From Blattabacterium cuenoti (GTDB taxonomy: Bacteria; Bacteroidota; Bacteroidia; Flavobacteriales; Blattabacteriaceae): a stretch of 64,000 nt of DNA. Where the stretch lies: NCBI RefSeq assembly GCF_014252075.1, contig NZ_CP059209.1, forward strand, positions 544,818 through 608,817, written 5' to 3'. Position 1 is the first letter of the stretch; every line of letters starts with the position of its first letter. The position numbers were made by a program, and so were the translations under genes. This document shows, piece by piece, positions 7,883 to 17,058 of this stretch. Below the pieces are notes generated by a model. The model was not told where the DNA came from, searched no databases, and saw only the letters and a program-made list of their open reading frames with translations.

Positions 7883-9019
7883 ATGGCAGAAATAATATCT
7901 ATGCCCCAATTAAGTGACACAATGGAAGAGGGGACTGTAATCAAATGGAATAAAAAAATAGGAGATAAAGTTTCGGAAGGTGATATTTTAGCTGAAATAG
8001 AAACAGACAAAGCTACTCAAGATTTTGAAATAGATATCAGTGGAGTTTTGCTTTTTATTGGGGTTAAAGAAGGAGAAAAAACACGAGTGAATGATATCTT
8101 AGCGATTATAGGAGAAGAAGGAGAAGATATCAGTCATATCATTTCAAAATCAAATAAAAGAGATACAAAATATCAAAATAATAAACAGGATAGAATATTT
8201 ATTTCTCCTTTGGCAAAAAATATGGCTAAAAGTATAGGAGTTTCTATAAGTGACATCAAGGGAAAGGGAAGTGGAGAATATGGAAGAATCGTAAAAAGAG
8301 ATATTGAATACTATGAAAAAACGAACTTAAAGGAAGTTAATCAAAAAATCGCTCATTCTTCCATGAGAAGAAAAATAGCAAAACATTTAACTTTTTCTAA
8401 ATTGTCTGCTCCACATTATTATTTGTTTAGTGAAATAAATGTGGATAAATTGATTGAATTCAGGAAAAATTTAAACAATAAACTTTCTTTGGAAGAAAAG
8501 ATATCATTTAATGATATTATTATAAAAGCAGTAGCTCAATCTTTGAAAAAACATCCTGACATAAATATATCTTGGAAAGAAGAAGAAGTTATACTTCATT
8601 CACAGATTCATATTGGAATAGCTGTAGCAGTAAAAGATGGATTAATAGTACCAGTTATTAAAAATGTAGATAAAAAATCACTATTACAAATATCCAAAGA
8701 AATCAAAGATAAAGTCTTACGTTCAAAATCAAAAAAAATACAACCAGAAGAAATAGAAAACAGTACATTTACAGTTTCTAATCTGGGAATGTATGGAATA
8801 GAATCTTTTACTTCCATTATTAATACCCCTAACTCTTCTATTTTATCTGTAGGATCTATTATGAAACGACCAATTATTAAAAATTCTAAAATAGAAATAG
8901 GGAATGTCATGAAAATTACTTTGTCTTGTGATCATAGAATTATAGATGGGGCTATAGGAAGTAGCTATATTCATTCTCTTAGGAAGTTTTTAGAAGATCC
9001 TATAACCATATTATTTTAA
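7883..9019 (+). CDS. pdhC: Pyruvate dehydrogenase E2, dihydrolipoamide acetyltransferase
   Basis: Core acetyltransferase of the pyruvate dehydrogenase complex. 378 residues: one N-terminal lipoyl domain with the lipoylated Lys43 in ETDKATQ, a peripheral subunit-binding domain (ISPLAKNMAKSIGVSISDIK, then GSGEYGRIVKRDIE) and the catalytic domain ending in the active-site CDHRIIDGA (His351, Asp355). Many bacteria carry two or three lipoyl domains; only one is present here, with short linkers. It starts 4 bases after pdhA. Its last 4 bases overlap the end of the convergent terC-like gene. Confidence 0.95.
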   Translation: MAEIISMPQLSDTMEEGTVIKWNKKIGDKVSEGDILAEIETDKATQDFEIDISGVLLFIGVKEGEKTRVNDILAIIGEEGEDISHIISKSNKRDTKYQNNKQDRIFISPLAKNMAKSIGVSISDIKGKGSGEYGRIVKRDIEYYEKTNLKEVNQKIAHSSMRRKIAKHLTFSKLSAPHYYLFSEINVDKLIEFRKNLNNKLSLEEKISFNDIIIKAVAQSLKKHPDINISWKEEEVILHSQIHIGIAVAVKDGLIVPVIKNVDKKSLLQISKEIKDKVLRSKSKKIQPEEIENSTFTVSNLGMYGIESFTSIINTPNSSILSVGSIMKRPIIKNSKIEIGNVMKITLSCDHRIIDGAIGSSYIHSLRKFLEDPITILF

Positions 9020-9723
9020 TTTTTTATGATTTTTTTTACCCATGAAAAAAAAATGGGAAAAGCGAATATAGAAAAAGTGAGGAATGAGAACATTCCCTCG
9101 GATGGGAAAAAACTATAATTTTTAAAAGAAGAAAAAATAAGTTTGATTCCGAGAACAATAATTATGAAAAAAGAAGAATTTTTTAATTCTGGAATCCTTT
9201 CCATTAATTGAATAAAAAATTGAGACATCAATCTCATTGACAAAATTCCTATAAATACACCTAAAAAAATTAATATAAAGTTTTCTGAAAGAGCAACAGA
9301 AGCGAAAATATTATCAATAGAAAAAGACAAATCCATAATTTCTATGAATAGAACAATTTTCCAAAAAGAATCTTTTTTTTTTACATTTTTTGAATCTTTT
9401 AATAAAAAATTTCTTTTTTTTAAGAAATGATTTAATCCCAAAAAAATTAAATATAAGCCACCTAATGGTTTCAACCACCATATTTTTATTAATACAGAAG
9501 CAAACAGTAAGCATAATCCTCTAAAAAAATAAGCTCCAATAATTCCATATTTTATAGCTTTTTTTCTATCTTCTTTTTTTAAATTCATAATCATAGAAGC
9601 CAATATTGCTGCATTATCTATGGATAAAATACTTTCTATTAAAAATAGATTTCCTATAATGGAAATAGATAAAACAGGATGATCAAAAATTTCTGTAATA
9701 GATTTTACAAGATTCATTTTCAT
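9016..9723 (-). CDS. TerC/Alx family integral membrane protein
   Basis: 235 residues with about seven hydrophobic segments. The TerC signature acidic residues within membrane helices are present: IESILSIDNAAILASM near residue 30 and IEIMDLSFSIDNIFASVAL in the middle. Family members are linked to tellurite resistance, metal (manganese) export and membrane protein handling; the role here is not known. The gene is monocistronic, convergent with pdhC (4-base overlap) and divergent from secDF across the large non-coding island. Confidence 0.88.
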   Translation of the reverse strand: MKMNLVKSITEIFDHPVLSISIIGNLFLIESILSIDNAAILASMIMNLKKEDRKKAIKYGIIGAYFFRGLCLLFASVLIKIWWLKPLGGLYLIFLGLNHFLKKRNFLLKDSKNVKKKDSFWKIVLFIEIMDLSFSIDNIFASVALSENFILIFLGVFIGILSMRLMSQFFIQLMERIPELKNSSFFIIIVLGIKLIFSSFKNYSFFPSEGMFSFLTFSIFAFPIFFSWVKKIIKN

Positions 9724-9799
9724 TCAAAAACTTTAACATCATTAGATAATCTAGGGATTAAATTTTCTATCATTTCTAATATTTTTAACGATAAAAGTT

Positions 9800-9825
9800 A
9801 TTATGTTCAGATATTATGTTCAGAT
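9800..9825. repeat. Exact 13-bp tandem repeat (two copies)
   Basis: The unit attatgttcagat occurs twice back to back (9800-9812 and 9813-9825) without a mismatch. It could be a double binding site or a recent slippage duplication. Confidence 0.9.
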
Positions 9826-10033
9826 TAAAAAATATTCTTTCAAATATCGAAAAATATTTCTGATTAAAAAAAGGAAGATGACAAAAGAAAAAAAATAAAT
9901 ATTTTTTTCGTATTTATCTGATAATGTTTTTATATAATAAAAAAATATTTTATGATAAAATCAAAAAAACTATTAAAATAATTAAAAAATGTTGTTTTAT
10001 TTTCGTTCTTGTAAGATTCAAGTAAAATTACTA

Positions 10034-10052
10034 ATACAGGTGAAATCTGTAT
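10034..10052. repeat. Inverted repeat upstream of secDF
   Basis: ATACAG (10034-10039) and CTGTAT (10047-10052) form a perfect 6-bp dyad around a 7-base spacer, about 120 bases before the secDF start. It could be an operator or an RNA hairpin. The short arms make chance occurrence possible. Confidence 0.4.
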
Positions 10053-10170
10053 CCATTGAAAATCAAAAATTCAGAATATAGCATAATATGTTTATATTAT
10101 CGAAATAATCATTTCACATTTAATTTTTATATTTTTACTATGCAAATCTGAAAATATTTAGAAAAATAAA

Positions 10171-12900
10171 ATGCGTATAGGAAACTTTTTTACGGTTTTT
10201 ACAACCATAATATTAACTGCAATTTGTTTATATTATATACATTCCAGCGTATTTAAAAAATATAATCAAAAAATTCTAAATCTAGGTTTAGATTTGAAAG
10301 GAGGAATTAGTATAATTTTGGATATATCTGAAAAAGATTTATTGAAAAAATTTTCTGAAAATTCTAAAAATCCTTTTTTTATAAAAGGATTAGAATATGC
10401 GGATAAGAAAAAAAAAGAAAATCCAAATGAAGATTATTTATCATTTTTTATTAATTTTTTTAATCAACTAAACATTAGTTTATCTTCTCCAGATTTATTT
10501 GGAAATAGAATCAATATAGAAAAAATTGATTCTAACAGTTTAAATTCAGAAATAGAGACTTTTCTTAGAAAAAAAATAGAATCATCTATTATTTCTATTC
10601 AAAATATATTAAGATCTAGAATAGATCAATTTGGAGTCCTACAACCGAATATACAACGTATAAAAAATTCGAATCGAATTTTGATAGAATTATCTGGAAT
10701 TAAAGATCTAGATAGAATAAAAAAAATTTTAGAAAAAAAAGCAGAACTGCATTTTTTTGAAACTTATAACTTCCAAGAAGTTTTTCCATATTTTAACGAA
10801 ATAAACAAATTTTTTCATAGAAAATTAAATAAAAAAAAATCTTTTATAGATCTTTTGAATATTTCTAACTTAAAGTCAAACAATATAGTAGGATTAGTTC
10901 ATAAAAAACATAAAAAAGTAGTTTCTGAATTTTTAAATTCAATAGAAGCATCGGAAGCTTTACCATATAATTTACATCATGTAAAGTTTTTGTGGGGAGC
11001 TAAAAGTCTTTTAAATAAAAATTTTTTGCAATTATTTGCTGTAAAAATAAATAATGAAGAAAAATCTACATTCTTGAATGGAGATATTGTGACTCGTGCC
11101 TATAAATCTTTTGGGGCTTTTAATGAAATATCTATTAACATAAAAATGAATCAAGAAGGAACTAAAAAGTGGAAAATGTTTACTGAAAAGAATATAGGTC
11201 AAAATATAGCAATAGTTCTTGATGATTTAGTCTATGCAGTTCCTTTAGTTCAATCAGTTATTCCAAATGGAATGTCTCAAATATCTGGGAATTTTTCAAT
11301 ACAAGAATCAAATGATTTAGTTAATGTATTGAATGCAGGAGAATTTCCTACTTCAGTAAACATTGTCCAAACTGATATGGTAGGACCTTCTTTGGGAAGA
11401 GAATCAATTCAAAAGGGAGTAAAATCTTTTTTAATTGCCTTATTTTTTGTATTCTTTTGGATGATTTTTTATTATTCAATTCCAGGATTGTATTCTGATA
11501 TAGTTTTAATTTTCAACATAATATTTATTTTTGGGATTCTTATTTCCATGAACGCCGTATTAACTTTTCCTGGTATTGCAGGAATTATATTGACATTAGC
11601 CATGTCTATGGATGCAAACATTCTGATTTATGAAAAAATTAAAGAGAATATAAAAAATAAAATTTCTATTTTCAAATCTATTCATAACAGTTACACGTTA
11701 CAAGGGGCATTATCTTCAATTATAGATGGACAAGTTACCACTTTGTTGTGTGGAATTATTTTGTTTTATTTTGGAACAGGACCTATTCAAGGGTTTTCCA
11801 CAACTTTAATTATTGGGATCATAACATCTGTGTTTACTTCTACTTGTTTAGGAAAATTGTTATTAGAATGGCATTTAAAAAGATATCAAAATATTATTTT
11901 TAATAATAAAATGATGTTTATGAATGTTTTTCATAAAATTCAAAACATACAATGGGATTTTTTATCTAAAAGAAAATGGTCTTATGTTATTTCTTCTTTT
12001 ATTTTGATAGTCAGTATTTTTTCTCTGAATTTTCAAGGGTTAAACCTTGGATTAGATTTCGTTGGAGGACGTTCTTATGTCATTATTTTTGATCGAAAAA
12101 TAAACCCTGAAAAAATTTCTGAAATTTTATCAAAAACATTCATAGAAAAAGAAAAGCCTTCATTTCCAAATGTCTTTACATTTGGAAATGAAAAGCAACT
12201 GAAAATAGTAACTAAATACAAAATATGGGAAGATAATAATAAAGTAGACGAAGAAATTTTGCAGAAAATGTTCATATCTTTAAAAAATTATTTTCCCGTT
12301 CATTTTGATTTTAAAGATTTTAAAAATATAGAAAAAAATAAATCTTTAGGAATTTTATCTTCCGAAAAAGTGGAACCTTTAATAGCTAAAGATATGAGAT
12401 ATAAATCTTTTATATCAATTATTCTTTCTTTAATAGGAATATTTTTATACATTTTAATAAGATTCAAAAAATGGCAATTTGGATTAGGAGCTGTAGTTTC
12501 TTTAATTCATGATTCAGTAATTGTTCTTGGAATATTCTCTTTTTTTTATAGAAAATTTTCTATTCTAGAAATCAATCAATCTTTTATAGCGTCGTTATTA
12601 ACCATAATTGGTTATTCTATTAATGACACTGTAATTGTTTATGATCAAATTAGAAAAATATCAAAAATAACAATGTTTTCAACAATGAAACAAATTATTA
12701 ATACAGGTATTTCTAGTTCTCTAACAAGAACTATAAATACTTCATTTATCACTCTATTAGTAATTTTTATCATTTTTTTATTTGGAGGAACAACTCTTCG
12801 TAGTTTTATGTTGTCTTTATTTATTGGAGTAAGTATTGGAACTTATTCTTCTATATTCATCGCCCCATCTATAGTATACGATTTTTGTAAAAAAATATAG
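10171..12900 (+). CDS. secDF: SecD-SecF fusion protein translocase subunit
   Basis: Proton-driven accessory motor of the Sec translocon; it pulls preproteins through SecYEG on the periplasmic side. 909 residues, a natural SecD+SecF fusion with about twelve membrane helices. The SecD half has a first helix at about 10-30, D1 motif LGLDLKGG and the D4 region MSMDANILIYEKIKENIKN. The SecF half begins near residue 600 with LGLDFVGGRSYV and carries GYSINDTVIVYDQIR. The fusion is usual for Bacteroidetes, and here the periplasmic loops are somewhat short. It is followed by tatA after 4 bases. The SecF periplasmic region contains the perfect hairpin at 12159-12192. Confidence 0.95.
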   Translation: MRIGNFFTVFTTIILTAICLYYIHSSVFKKYNQKILNLGLDLKGGISIILDISEKDLLKKFSENSKNPFFIKGLEYADKKKKENPNEDYLSFFINFFNQLNISLSSPDLFGNRINIEKIDSNSLNSEIETFLRKKIESSIISIQNILRSRIDQFGVLQPNIQRIKNSNRILIELSGIKDLDRIKKILEKKAELHFFETYNFQEVFPYFNEINKFFHRKLNKKKSFIDLLNISNLKSNNIVGLVHKKHKKVVSEFLNSIEASEALPYNLHHVKFLWGAKSLLNKNFLQLFAVKINNEEKSTFLNGDIVTRAYKSFGAFNEISINIKMNQEGTKKWKMFTEKNIGQNIAIVLDDLVYAVPLVQSVIPNGMSQISGNFSIQESNDLVNVLNAGEFPTSVNIVQTDMVGPSLGRESIQKGVKSFLIALFFVFFWMIFYYSIPGLYSDIVLIFNIIFIFGILISMNAVLTFPGIAGIILTLAMSMDANILIYEKIKENIKNKISIFKSIHNSYTLQGALSSIIDGQVTTLLCGIILFYFGTGPIQGFSTTLIIGIITSVFTSTCLGKLLLEWHLKRYQNIIFNNKMMFMNVFHKIQNIQWDFLSKRKWSYVISSFILIVSIFSLNFQGLNLGLDFVGGRSYVIIFDRKINPEKISEILSKTFIEKEKPSFPNVFTFGNEKQLKIVTKYKIWEDNNKVDEEILQKMFISLKNYFPVHFDFKDFKNIEKNKSLGILSSEKVEPLIAKDMRYKSFISIILSLIGIFLYILIRFKKWQFGLGAVVSLIHDSVIVLGIFSFFYRKFSILEINQSFIASLLTIIGYSINDTVIVYDQIRKISKITMFSTMKQIINTGISSSLTRTINTSFITLLVIFIIFLFGGTTLRSFMLSLFIGVSIGTYSSIFIAPSIVYDFCKKI
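12159..12192. repeat. Perfect 14-bp inverted repeat inside secDF
   Basis: Arms TTCATTTCCAAATG (12159-12172) and CATTTGGAAATGAA (12179-12192) are exact reverse complements around a 6-base loop. It encodes residues about 663-674 in the variable periplasmic part of SecF, so the protein frame is kept. No T-tract follows, so it is not a terminator. Confidence 0.85.
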
Positions 12901-12904
12901 GGAA

Positions 12905-13156
12905 ATGAAAAATTTTTTATTTATTAGTATTGAAGAAAGTTTTTTTATCATTTTAATAGCTATTATTGTTTTTGGACCGAAAAAAATACCGGAGATAGCT
13001 CGTGGGTTAGGAGAAGGGATCCGATATTTAAAAAATGCTAAGGAAAAAATAAAAAATGAAATTCTTATGCAGGATGATCAAAAAAAACAAACTTCTATTT
13101 TTCAAAAAGAAAAAAAAAAAAAGAAAAATATACCCCCTTATTCTGTTAAACGCTAA
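12905..13156 (+). CDS. tatA: TatA/E family twin-arginine translocase subunit
   Basis: 83 residues with the TatA plan: a short N terminus, one membrane helix (about 7-24), the hinge FGPKKIPEIARGLGEGIRYL, an amphipathic helix and a charged tail. It would form the Tat pore together with TatC, which is not in this window. It lies 4 bases after secDF and its stop overlaps the end of the convergent ppiD-like gene by 4 bases. The tail contains an A13 tract (13110-13122), prone to frame errors, but only the dispensable lysine-rich end would be affected. Confidence 0.88.
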   Translation: MKNFLFISIEESFFIILIAIIVFGPKKIPEIARGLGEGIRYLKNAKEKIKNEILMQDDQKKQTSIFQKEKKKKKNIPPYSVKR

Positions 13157-15264
13157 ATATTTTTTCTATAATCTTTAATTCTTGATTTTCCAATTAAGAC
13201 ATCTCCTAATTTTTCTAAAACGTTTCTCCTTAAGTCAGAATTTAAAAATTCTATTTCAGAAGAAAAATAAGAAGGTTTTCTAGATGTGTTAAAACGTTTT
13301 AATGATCTTACAAAAAAAACCCCTTTCTTCCCTAATATGGGTTTAGAAGTTTTGTATAATTTTGAAGAAAAAGCATATCCTACTACTTTAGGCTCTTTGT
13401 ATTCACCAATCATAGAATCATAAAAATTAATTTGACAATATTTATTGATTTTTTTAGAAAAATGAATAGCTATATTTTCTAAACTATTAGAATTATTTAT
13501 CATTTTAGAAAAATCAATAAATATTTTTCTATTCATTAATAAAGGAATCAAATTATTTTTTATTTCTTCAATAGGATATCCCTTTTTTTGAATTTCAGAC
13601 AGAAATACTATAATGTAATCTCTGTTTGAAGTGTAAAAAATTTTAAGATCTCCTTTTTTTCTATTCTTTTGGTAAGACCAATTTATGATTTCTTTATCTA
13701 ATTCAGTATTTAATCCATGGATATTCCATTGATGATTTTTTACTGTTTTTAGAAATATAGTTTCGTATCTTTTTTTTCTTGCATTATTAATAAATGTATT
13801 CAAATTGGAATTTTTATTTTTTTTCACAAATTGAACAACATTTTTATGAAGTATATCTTCCGTTTTTTTTGATGGAATAAGTGTTTTTATGATTATAGAA
13901 AATTGATATACAGGCTGTAATTCTTTTTGTTTTTCTATTCGGATAATATGATATCCAAATTTAGTTTCAGTAAAAATTATTATTCCTTTTTTGTTTTCTG
14001 ACGAAAAAATATCGAATTTTTTTACATCATTTTGTTCTTCGTATTTCATCCATCCTAAACTTCCTTTATTTTTTTTCGCATTAATGAAGTCATCAGATTT
14101 TTTCATAACTAAAGAATCAAATTGAGAAGGACTTTTTTTAACAATATTGTATATTTTTTTTGCTAGATTTTCAGCCTCTTTTTTTGTTCTATGATTAGAA
14201 GATCGTATAGCTTTTTCGTGCGAAATCAATATATGACTGGATAAAACAGAATTGTATACCATTTTTTTTCCAGTTAATTTAGCCATAATATAAATATTGT
14301 TTTCTTTCACAGGACCAAACATGCTTCCAATCTTATTCTTTTTTTCAACAAAATTTTGGAAAATAGGAGGAAGATTTTTTTTTAAATAAAAATTAGAATC
14401 AAAAGGTCTTTCAGATTGATTAGAAACAATCATAGAATGATGATCAGAAGATTTAAATTTTTTAAATAACTTACTGATTTTATCATCCATATTTTTCTCA
14501 TCATTCAAAGATGGATGAGAACGTAAAATAACGAAACTAAGATTTCTTAAATTTTCTGTTTTATAAACAAATTTGTTCTTTTTAATGTAATCATAAATCT
14601 CATAATTTTTTATTGGTCTATATCTTTTTTCTATCTCTGAATAAGGAATCAAAACATAATCAATGATAGAAAAATAATTTTTATTTCTGTAATTTAATTC
14701 AGCTTCTATAAAAGAAGTATTCAATCCATACATCAACATTTCTACATATTTTTTTGCAACAATTCTTTTTATAATATTATTTTTCTCATAAGACCAAATA
14801 TTTTTTTCTTCTTCAAATTGAGGAGTTTTATTAGATAATTTTTCTAAATTTTTTAAATATAATCTAAATTTATCTAGATCCATTTTTCCATTTTCATTTT
14901 GAAATTCAGGAATTTGACTATATATAGATTGTTTTTCTATAGCTTTCCAAAAATCTTTTTTTGTGCTTTGTATTCCTAATTTTTCCGCTTGTTGGGTTAA
15001 TACTTTTTCATGAATTAACAATTTCCAAACATCATTTTTTAATGATGAATCAGATTCTGATTCACGAAATCGTTTCAAAAATTGAATGTTTTCAAAATAT
15101 TCTTTGAGAAAAATATTATCTCCATTGACTTTTCCTATCACATTAGAATTTTCAGAAAAAAATTTTAACAAAATATTAGGATCTAATACAAAAAATACTA
15201 AAAAAACCCCTATAAATAAGAAAATTAACCACGTTTTTTTTCTGATTTTTTCTAAAAAACTCAT
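13153..15264 (-). CDS. PpiD/SurA-like membrane-anchored peptidyl-prolyl isomerase
   Basis: 703 residues. One N-terminal membrane anchor (about 12-30) is followed by a SurA_N-type chaperone region starting IGKVNGDNIFLKEYFE, a parvulin-type domain in the middle (SHILISHEKAI, then a KGSLGWMKY loop and FGYHIIRIEKQKE) and a long C-terminal region. PpiD-type proteins help newly secreted proteins fold at the Sec exit. It is the last gene of a block lptC/CorC-like/PpiD read together on the minus strand, and it overlaps the CBS protein gene by 4 bases. That gene order is a flavobacterial one. Confidence 0.88.
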   Translation of the reverse strand: MSFLEKIRKKTWLIFLFIGVFLVFFVLDPNILLKFFSENSNVIGKVNGDNIFLKEYFENIQFLKRFRESESDSSLKNDVWKLLIHEKVLTQQAEKLGIQSTKKDFWKAIEKQSIYSQIPEFQNENGKMDLDKFRLYLKNLEKLSNKTPQFEEEKNIWSYEKNNIIKRIVAKKYVEMLMYGLNTSFIEAELNYRNKNYFSIIDYVLIPYSEIEKRYRPIKNYEIYDYIKKNKFVYKTENLRNLSFVILRSHPSLNDEKNMDDKISKLFKKFKSSDHHSMIVSNQSERPFDSNFYLKKNLPPIFQNFVEKKNKIGSMFGPVKENNIYIMAKLTGKKMVYNSVLSSHILISHEKAIRSSNHRTKKEAENLAKKIYNIVKKSPSQFDSLVMKKSDDFINAKKNKGSLGWMKYEEQNDVKKFDIFSSENKKGIIIFTETKFGYHIIRIEKQKELQPVYQFSIIIKTLIPSKKTEDILHKNVVQFVKKNKNSNLNTFINNARKKRYETIFLKTVKNHQWNIHGLNTELDKEIINWSYQKNRKKGDLKIFYTSNRDYIIVFLSEIQKKGYPIEEIKNNLIPLLMNRKIFIDFSKMINNSNSLENIAIHFSKKINKYCQINFYDSMIGEYKEPKVVGYAFSSKLYKTSKPILGKKGVFFVRSLKRFNTSRKPSYFSSEIEFLNSDLRRNVLEKLGDVLIGKSRIKDYRKNI

Positions 15265-16535
15265 TTTAAGTCAAGATTTTTTTTAAGAAAAACTTCTTCT
15301 ATTTTATTTTTAGATACTTTTTTAATTTCAATAAAAAAATTTTTATTAATGACAATTTTCTCTCCATATTTAGGAATATTTCCTGTATAAGTCACAATCA
15401 ATCCTCCTAAAGTTTCATATTTTTCGGATTTTGGAAGATCTAAATCATACTTAGCATTAATAAAATCGATTTCTAAACGTGCAGAAAATAAAAATTCGTA
15501 ATCATTTAATCTTTTATCTAATAAAATATTTTCATCATGCTCATCTTTTATATCTCCAAGAAATTCTTCTAGAATATCTTCTATAGTTATCATACCTGCC
15601 GTTCCTCCATATTCATCTAAAACTATAGCTATGCTTCTCTTTTTTTTAATTAAAAGATCCATGATCTCTCTCACAGGTGTGGTAATATAAACTAATTCTA
15701 CAGATCTAATTAAAGATTCAATATTTTTTGGTTTTTTCAAAAGTTCTAAATAATGAATGTATCCTATAATATTGTCTATATTATTTTTATAAATCACTAT
15801 TTTAGATAATCCACTTTCTGTGAAAAGATTACGAATATTATCCACAGAAGAAAATGTAAAATTAGAAGAAACTATTTCTTTTCTAGGGACCATACACTCT
15901 CGTGCTTTTTTTTCTGAAAAATCCAAAGCTTTATGAAAAATTTCAATTTCAGATTCTATAAGATCTTTTCCCTTAATATTGTTTTCCATATTCTCTGATA
16001 GGAAATAGATTAAATCTTCTTTATCAAAAATTTTTTTTTTATTATTTTCTTTTTCTCCTAAAATTTTTAGAAAAACATTAGAAATCCAAATAACAGAGTT
16101 AGTAATAGGAGAAAAAATTTTACATATAATATATACGGGAACAATAAATAAACTCAATAATTCATTTGAATATACACTAAATATTATTTTAGGAATAAAT
16201 TCTCCAATAATTAAAATAATAGTAGCGGAAAAAACCGTTTCTAAAAAAATTATCCATAAAGAATTATCCAAAAATTCTTTTGGTAAAATCGAAAAAAATA
16301 ATTTTCCCATATAAATCCCATATATGACTAAAGATATGGTATTTCCAATTAGCATTGTAGTTATAAATTTTTTAGGATTACTAATGCTTTTAGAAAGAAT
16401 TTTAGAACGAAAAGATCCTCTTTTCTTCTCCAATTCTATTTGAAATAGACTAGAAGAAATTAAAGCCATTTCCATCCCAGAAAAGAAAGCAGATATAAGT
16501 ATAGTAATAAAAACTATACTAATATGAAAAATCAT
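15261..16535 (-). CDS. CNNM/CorC (HlyC)-type membrane protein with CBS domains
   Basis: 424 residues: an N-terminal DUF21/CNNM domain with four hydrophobic helices (1-190), a paired CBS domain region (MVPRKEIV, VYITTPVREIMDLLIKKKRS, VLDEYGGTAGMITIEDILEE) and a C-terminal CorC_HlyC transporter-associated domain (FSARLEIDFINAKYDLDLP, ETLGGLIVTYTGNIPKYGE). The family is associated with magnesium or cobalt homeostasis. The old name hemolysin is misleading. Gliding protein GldE is a relative, but the gldE neighbours are absent. It sits 6 bases after lptC. Confidence 0.88.
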   Translation of the reverse strand: MIFHISIVFITILISAFFSGMEMALISSSLFQIELEKKRGSFRSKILSKSISNPKKFITTMLIGNTISLVIYGIYMGKLFFSILPKEFLDNSLWIIFLETVFSATIILIIGEFIPKIIFSVYSNELLSLFIVPVYIICKIFSPITNSVIWISNVFLKILGEKENNKKKIFDKEDLIYFLSENMENNIKGKDLIESEIEIFHKALDFSEKKARECMVPRKEIVSSNFTFSSVDNIRNLFTESGLSKIVIYKNNIDNIIGYIHYLELLKKPKNIESLIRSVELVYITTPVREIMDLLIKKKRSIAIVLDEYGGTAGMITIEDILEEFLGDIKDEHDENILLDKRLNDYEFLFSARLEIDFINAKYDLDLPKSEKYETLGGLIVTYTGNIPKYGEKIVINKNFFIEIKKVSKNKIEEVFLKKNLDLK

Positions 16536-16541
16536 ATTATA

Positions 16542-17036
16542 TCAAATCAAAGGTAAAGTCCCACTAATATTTTTTAATTTTATTTTTTTGAAATTTTCAG
16601 AAGCTTCTATTCCATTTATTGCATGTAATATAGTTCCATCTGAATTATATATCATTGTATACTTTTCATTAAATATTTTTTTCTGTTTTCTATTCCAGAA
16701 AATTTCTTCAGTTTTCACAAAGTATCCATTAGAATTCATAATTTTAATATTTCCTTTAATATGATAAATTATTTTTCCAATTGATTTAACCCAATCAGCT
16801 TTAAGATAAGTATATTTATTGGTATTATTTTCATAAATAAACAAACAAAAACCATTTGGAAATAAGGTGTAATAAGTATATTCTTTTATGAGAGGTGAAT
16901 ACATGAAAGTTTTCAGTAAACCATTTTCTTTGTATAAAAGACTTGTTTTAATGAAAATTCTTTTAGGAATTTTTATTTTATTTTTTTTTATTAAAAATTC
17001 TTCTTTTTTGCAAGAAAAAATAAACGAAATTAACAA
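16542..17036 (-). CDS. lptC: LptC-like lipopolysaccharide export lipoprotein
   Basis: About 164 residues from the TTG at 17036. It begins with a lipoprotein-like segment (LISFIFSC, Cys at residue 9) and continues with the LptC (YrbK/DUF1239) beta-jellyroll pattern of Bacteroidetes: KTFMYSPLIKEY, YTLFPNGFCLFIYENN, WVKSIGKIIYHIKGNIKI, TEEIFWNRKQKKIFNEKYT and GIEASENFKKIKLKNISG. LptC bridges the inner-membrane LptBFG ABC transporter and LptA. No ATG is possible. The frame is open back to about 17063 with only ATC/ATA codons, so the true start may be non-standard and give a longer signal peptide. Confidence 0.8.
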   Translation of the reverse strand: MLISFIFSCKKEEFLIKKNKIKIPKRIFIKTSLLYKENGLLKTFMYSPLIKEYTYYTLFPNGFCLFIYENNTNKYTYLKADWVKSIGKIIYHIKGNIKIMNSNGYFVKTEEIFWNRKQKKIFNEKYTMIYNSDGTILHAINGIEASENFKKIKLKNISGTLPLI

Positions 17037-17058
17037 AAAAAATATGATTGTGTAACTT

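Larger units (their letters stand above)
9724..10170. other. 447-bp non-coding island between terC-like gene and secDF
   Basis: This is the only stretch over 300 bases without a gene. No frame of useful length is open on either strand. It is very AT-rich and contains an exact 13-bp tandem duplication (9800-9825), a short inverted repeat AAATAT/ATATTT (9842-9859) and another, ATACAG/CTGTAT (10034-10052). It must hold the divergent promoters of the terC-like gene and secDF, yet I find no full TAnnTTTG element. No tRNA, tmRNA, RNase P RNA or 4.5S RNA pattern is recognisable. Confidence 0.7.

Noticed and set aside
9034-9061. CCCAT/ATGGG hairpin after pdhC as a terminator
   Set aside because: The stem is only 5 bp before a mismatch, no T-tract follows, and it lies in the coding end of the terC-like gene.
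15261-16535. Naming this CBS-domain membrane protein GldE (gliding motility)
   Set aside because: The family also contains general CorC/CNNM proteins, and no other gliding genes are near; the lptC/ppiD-like context supports the generic protein.
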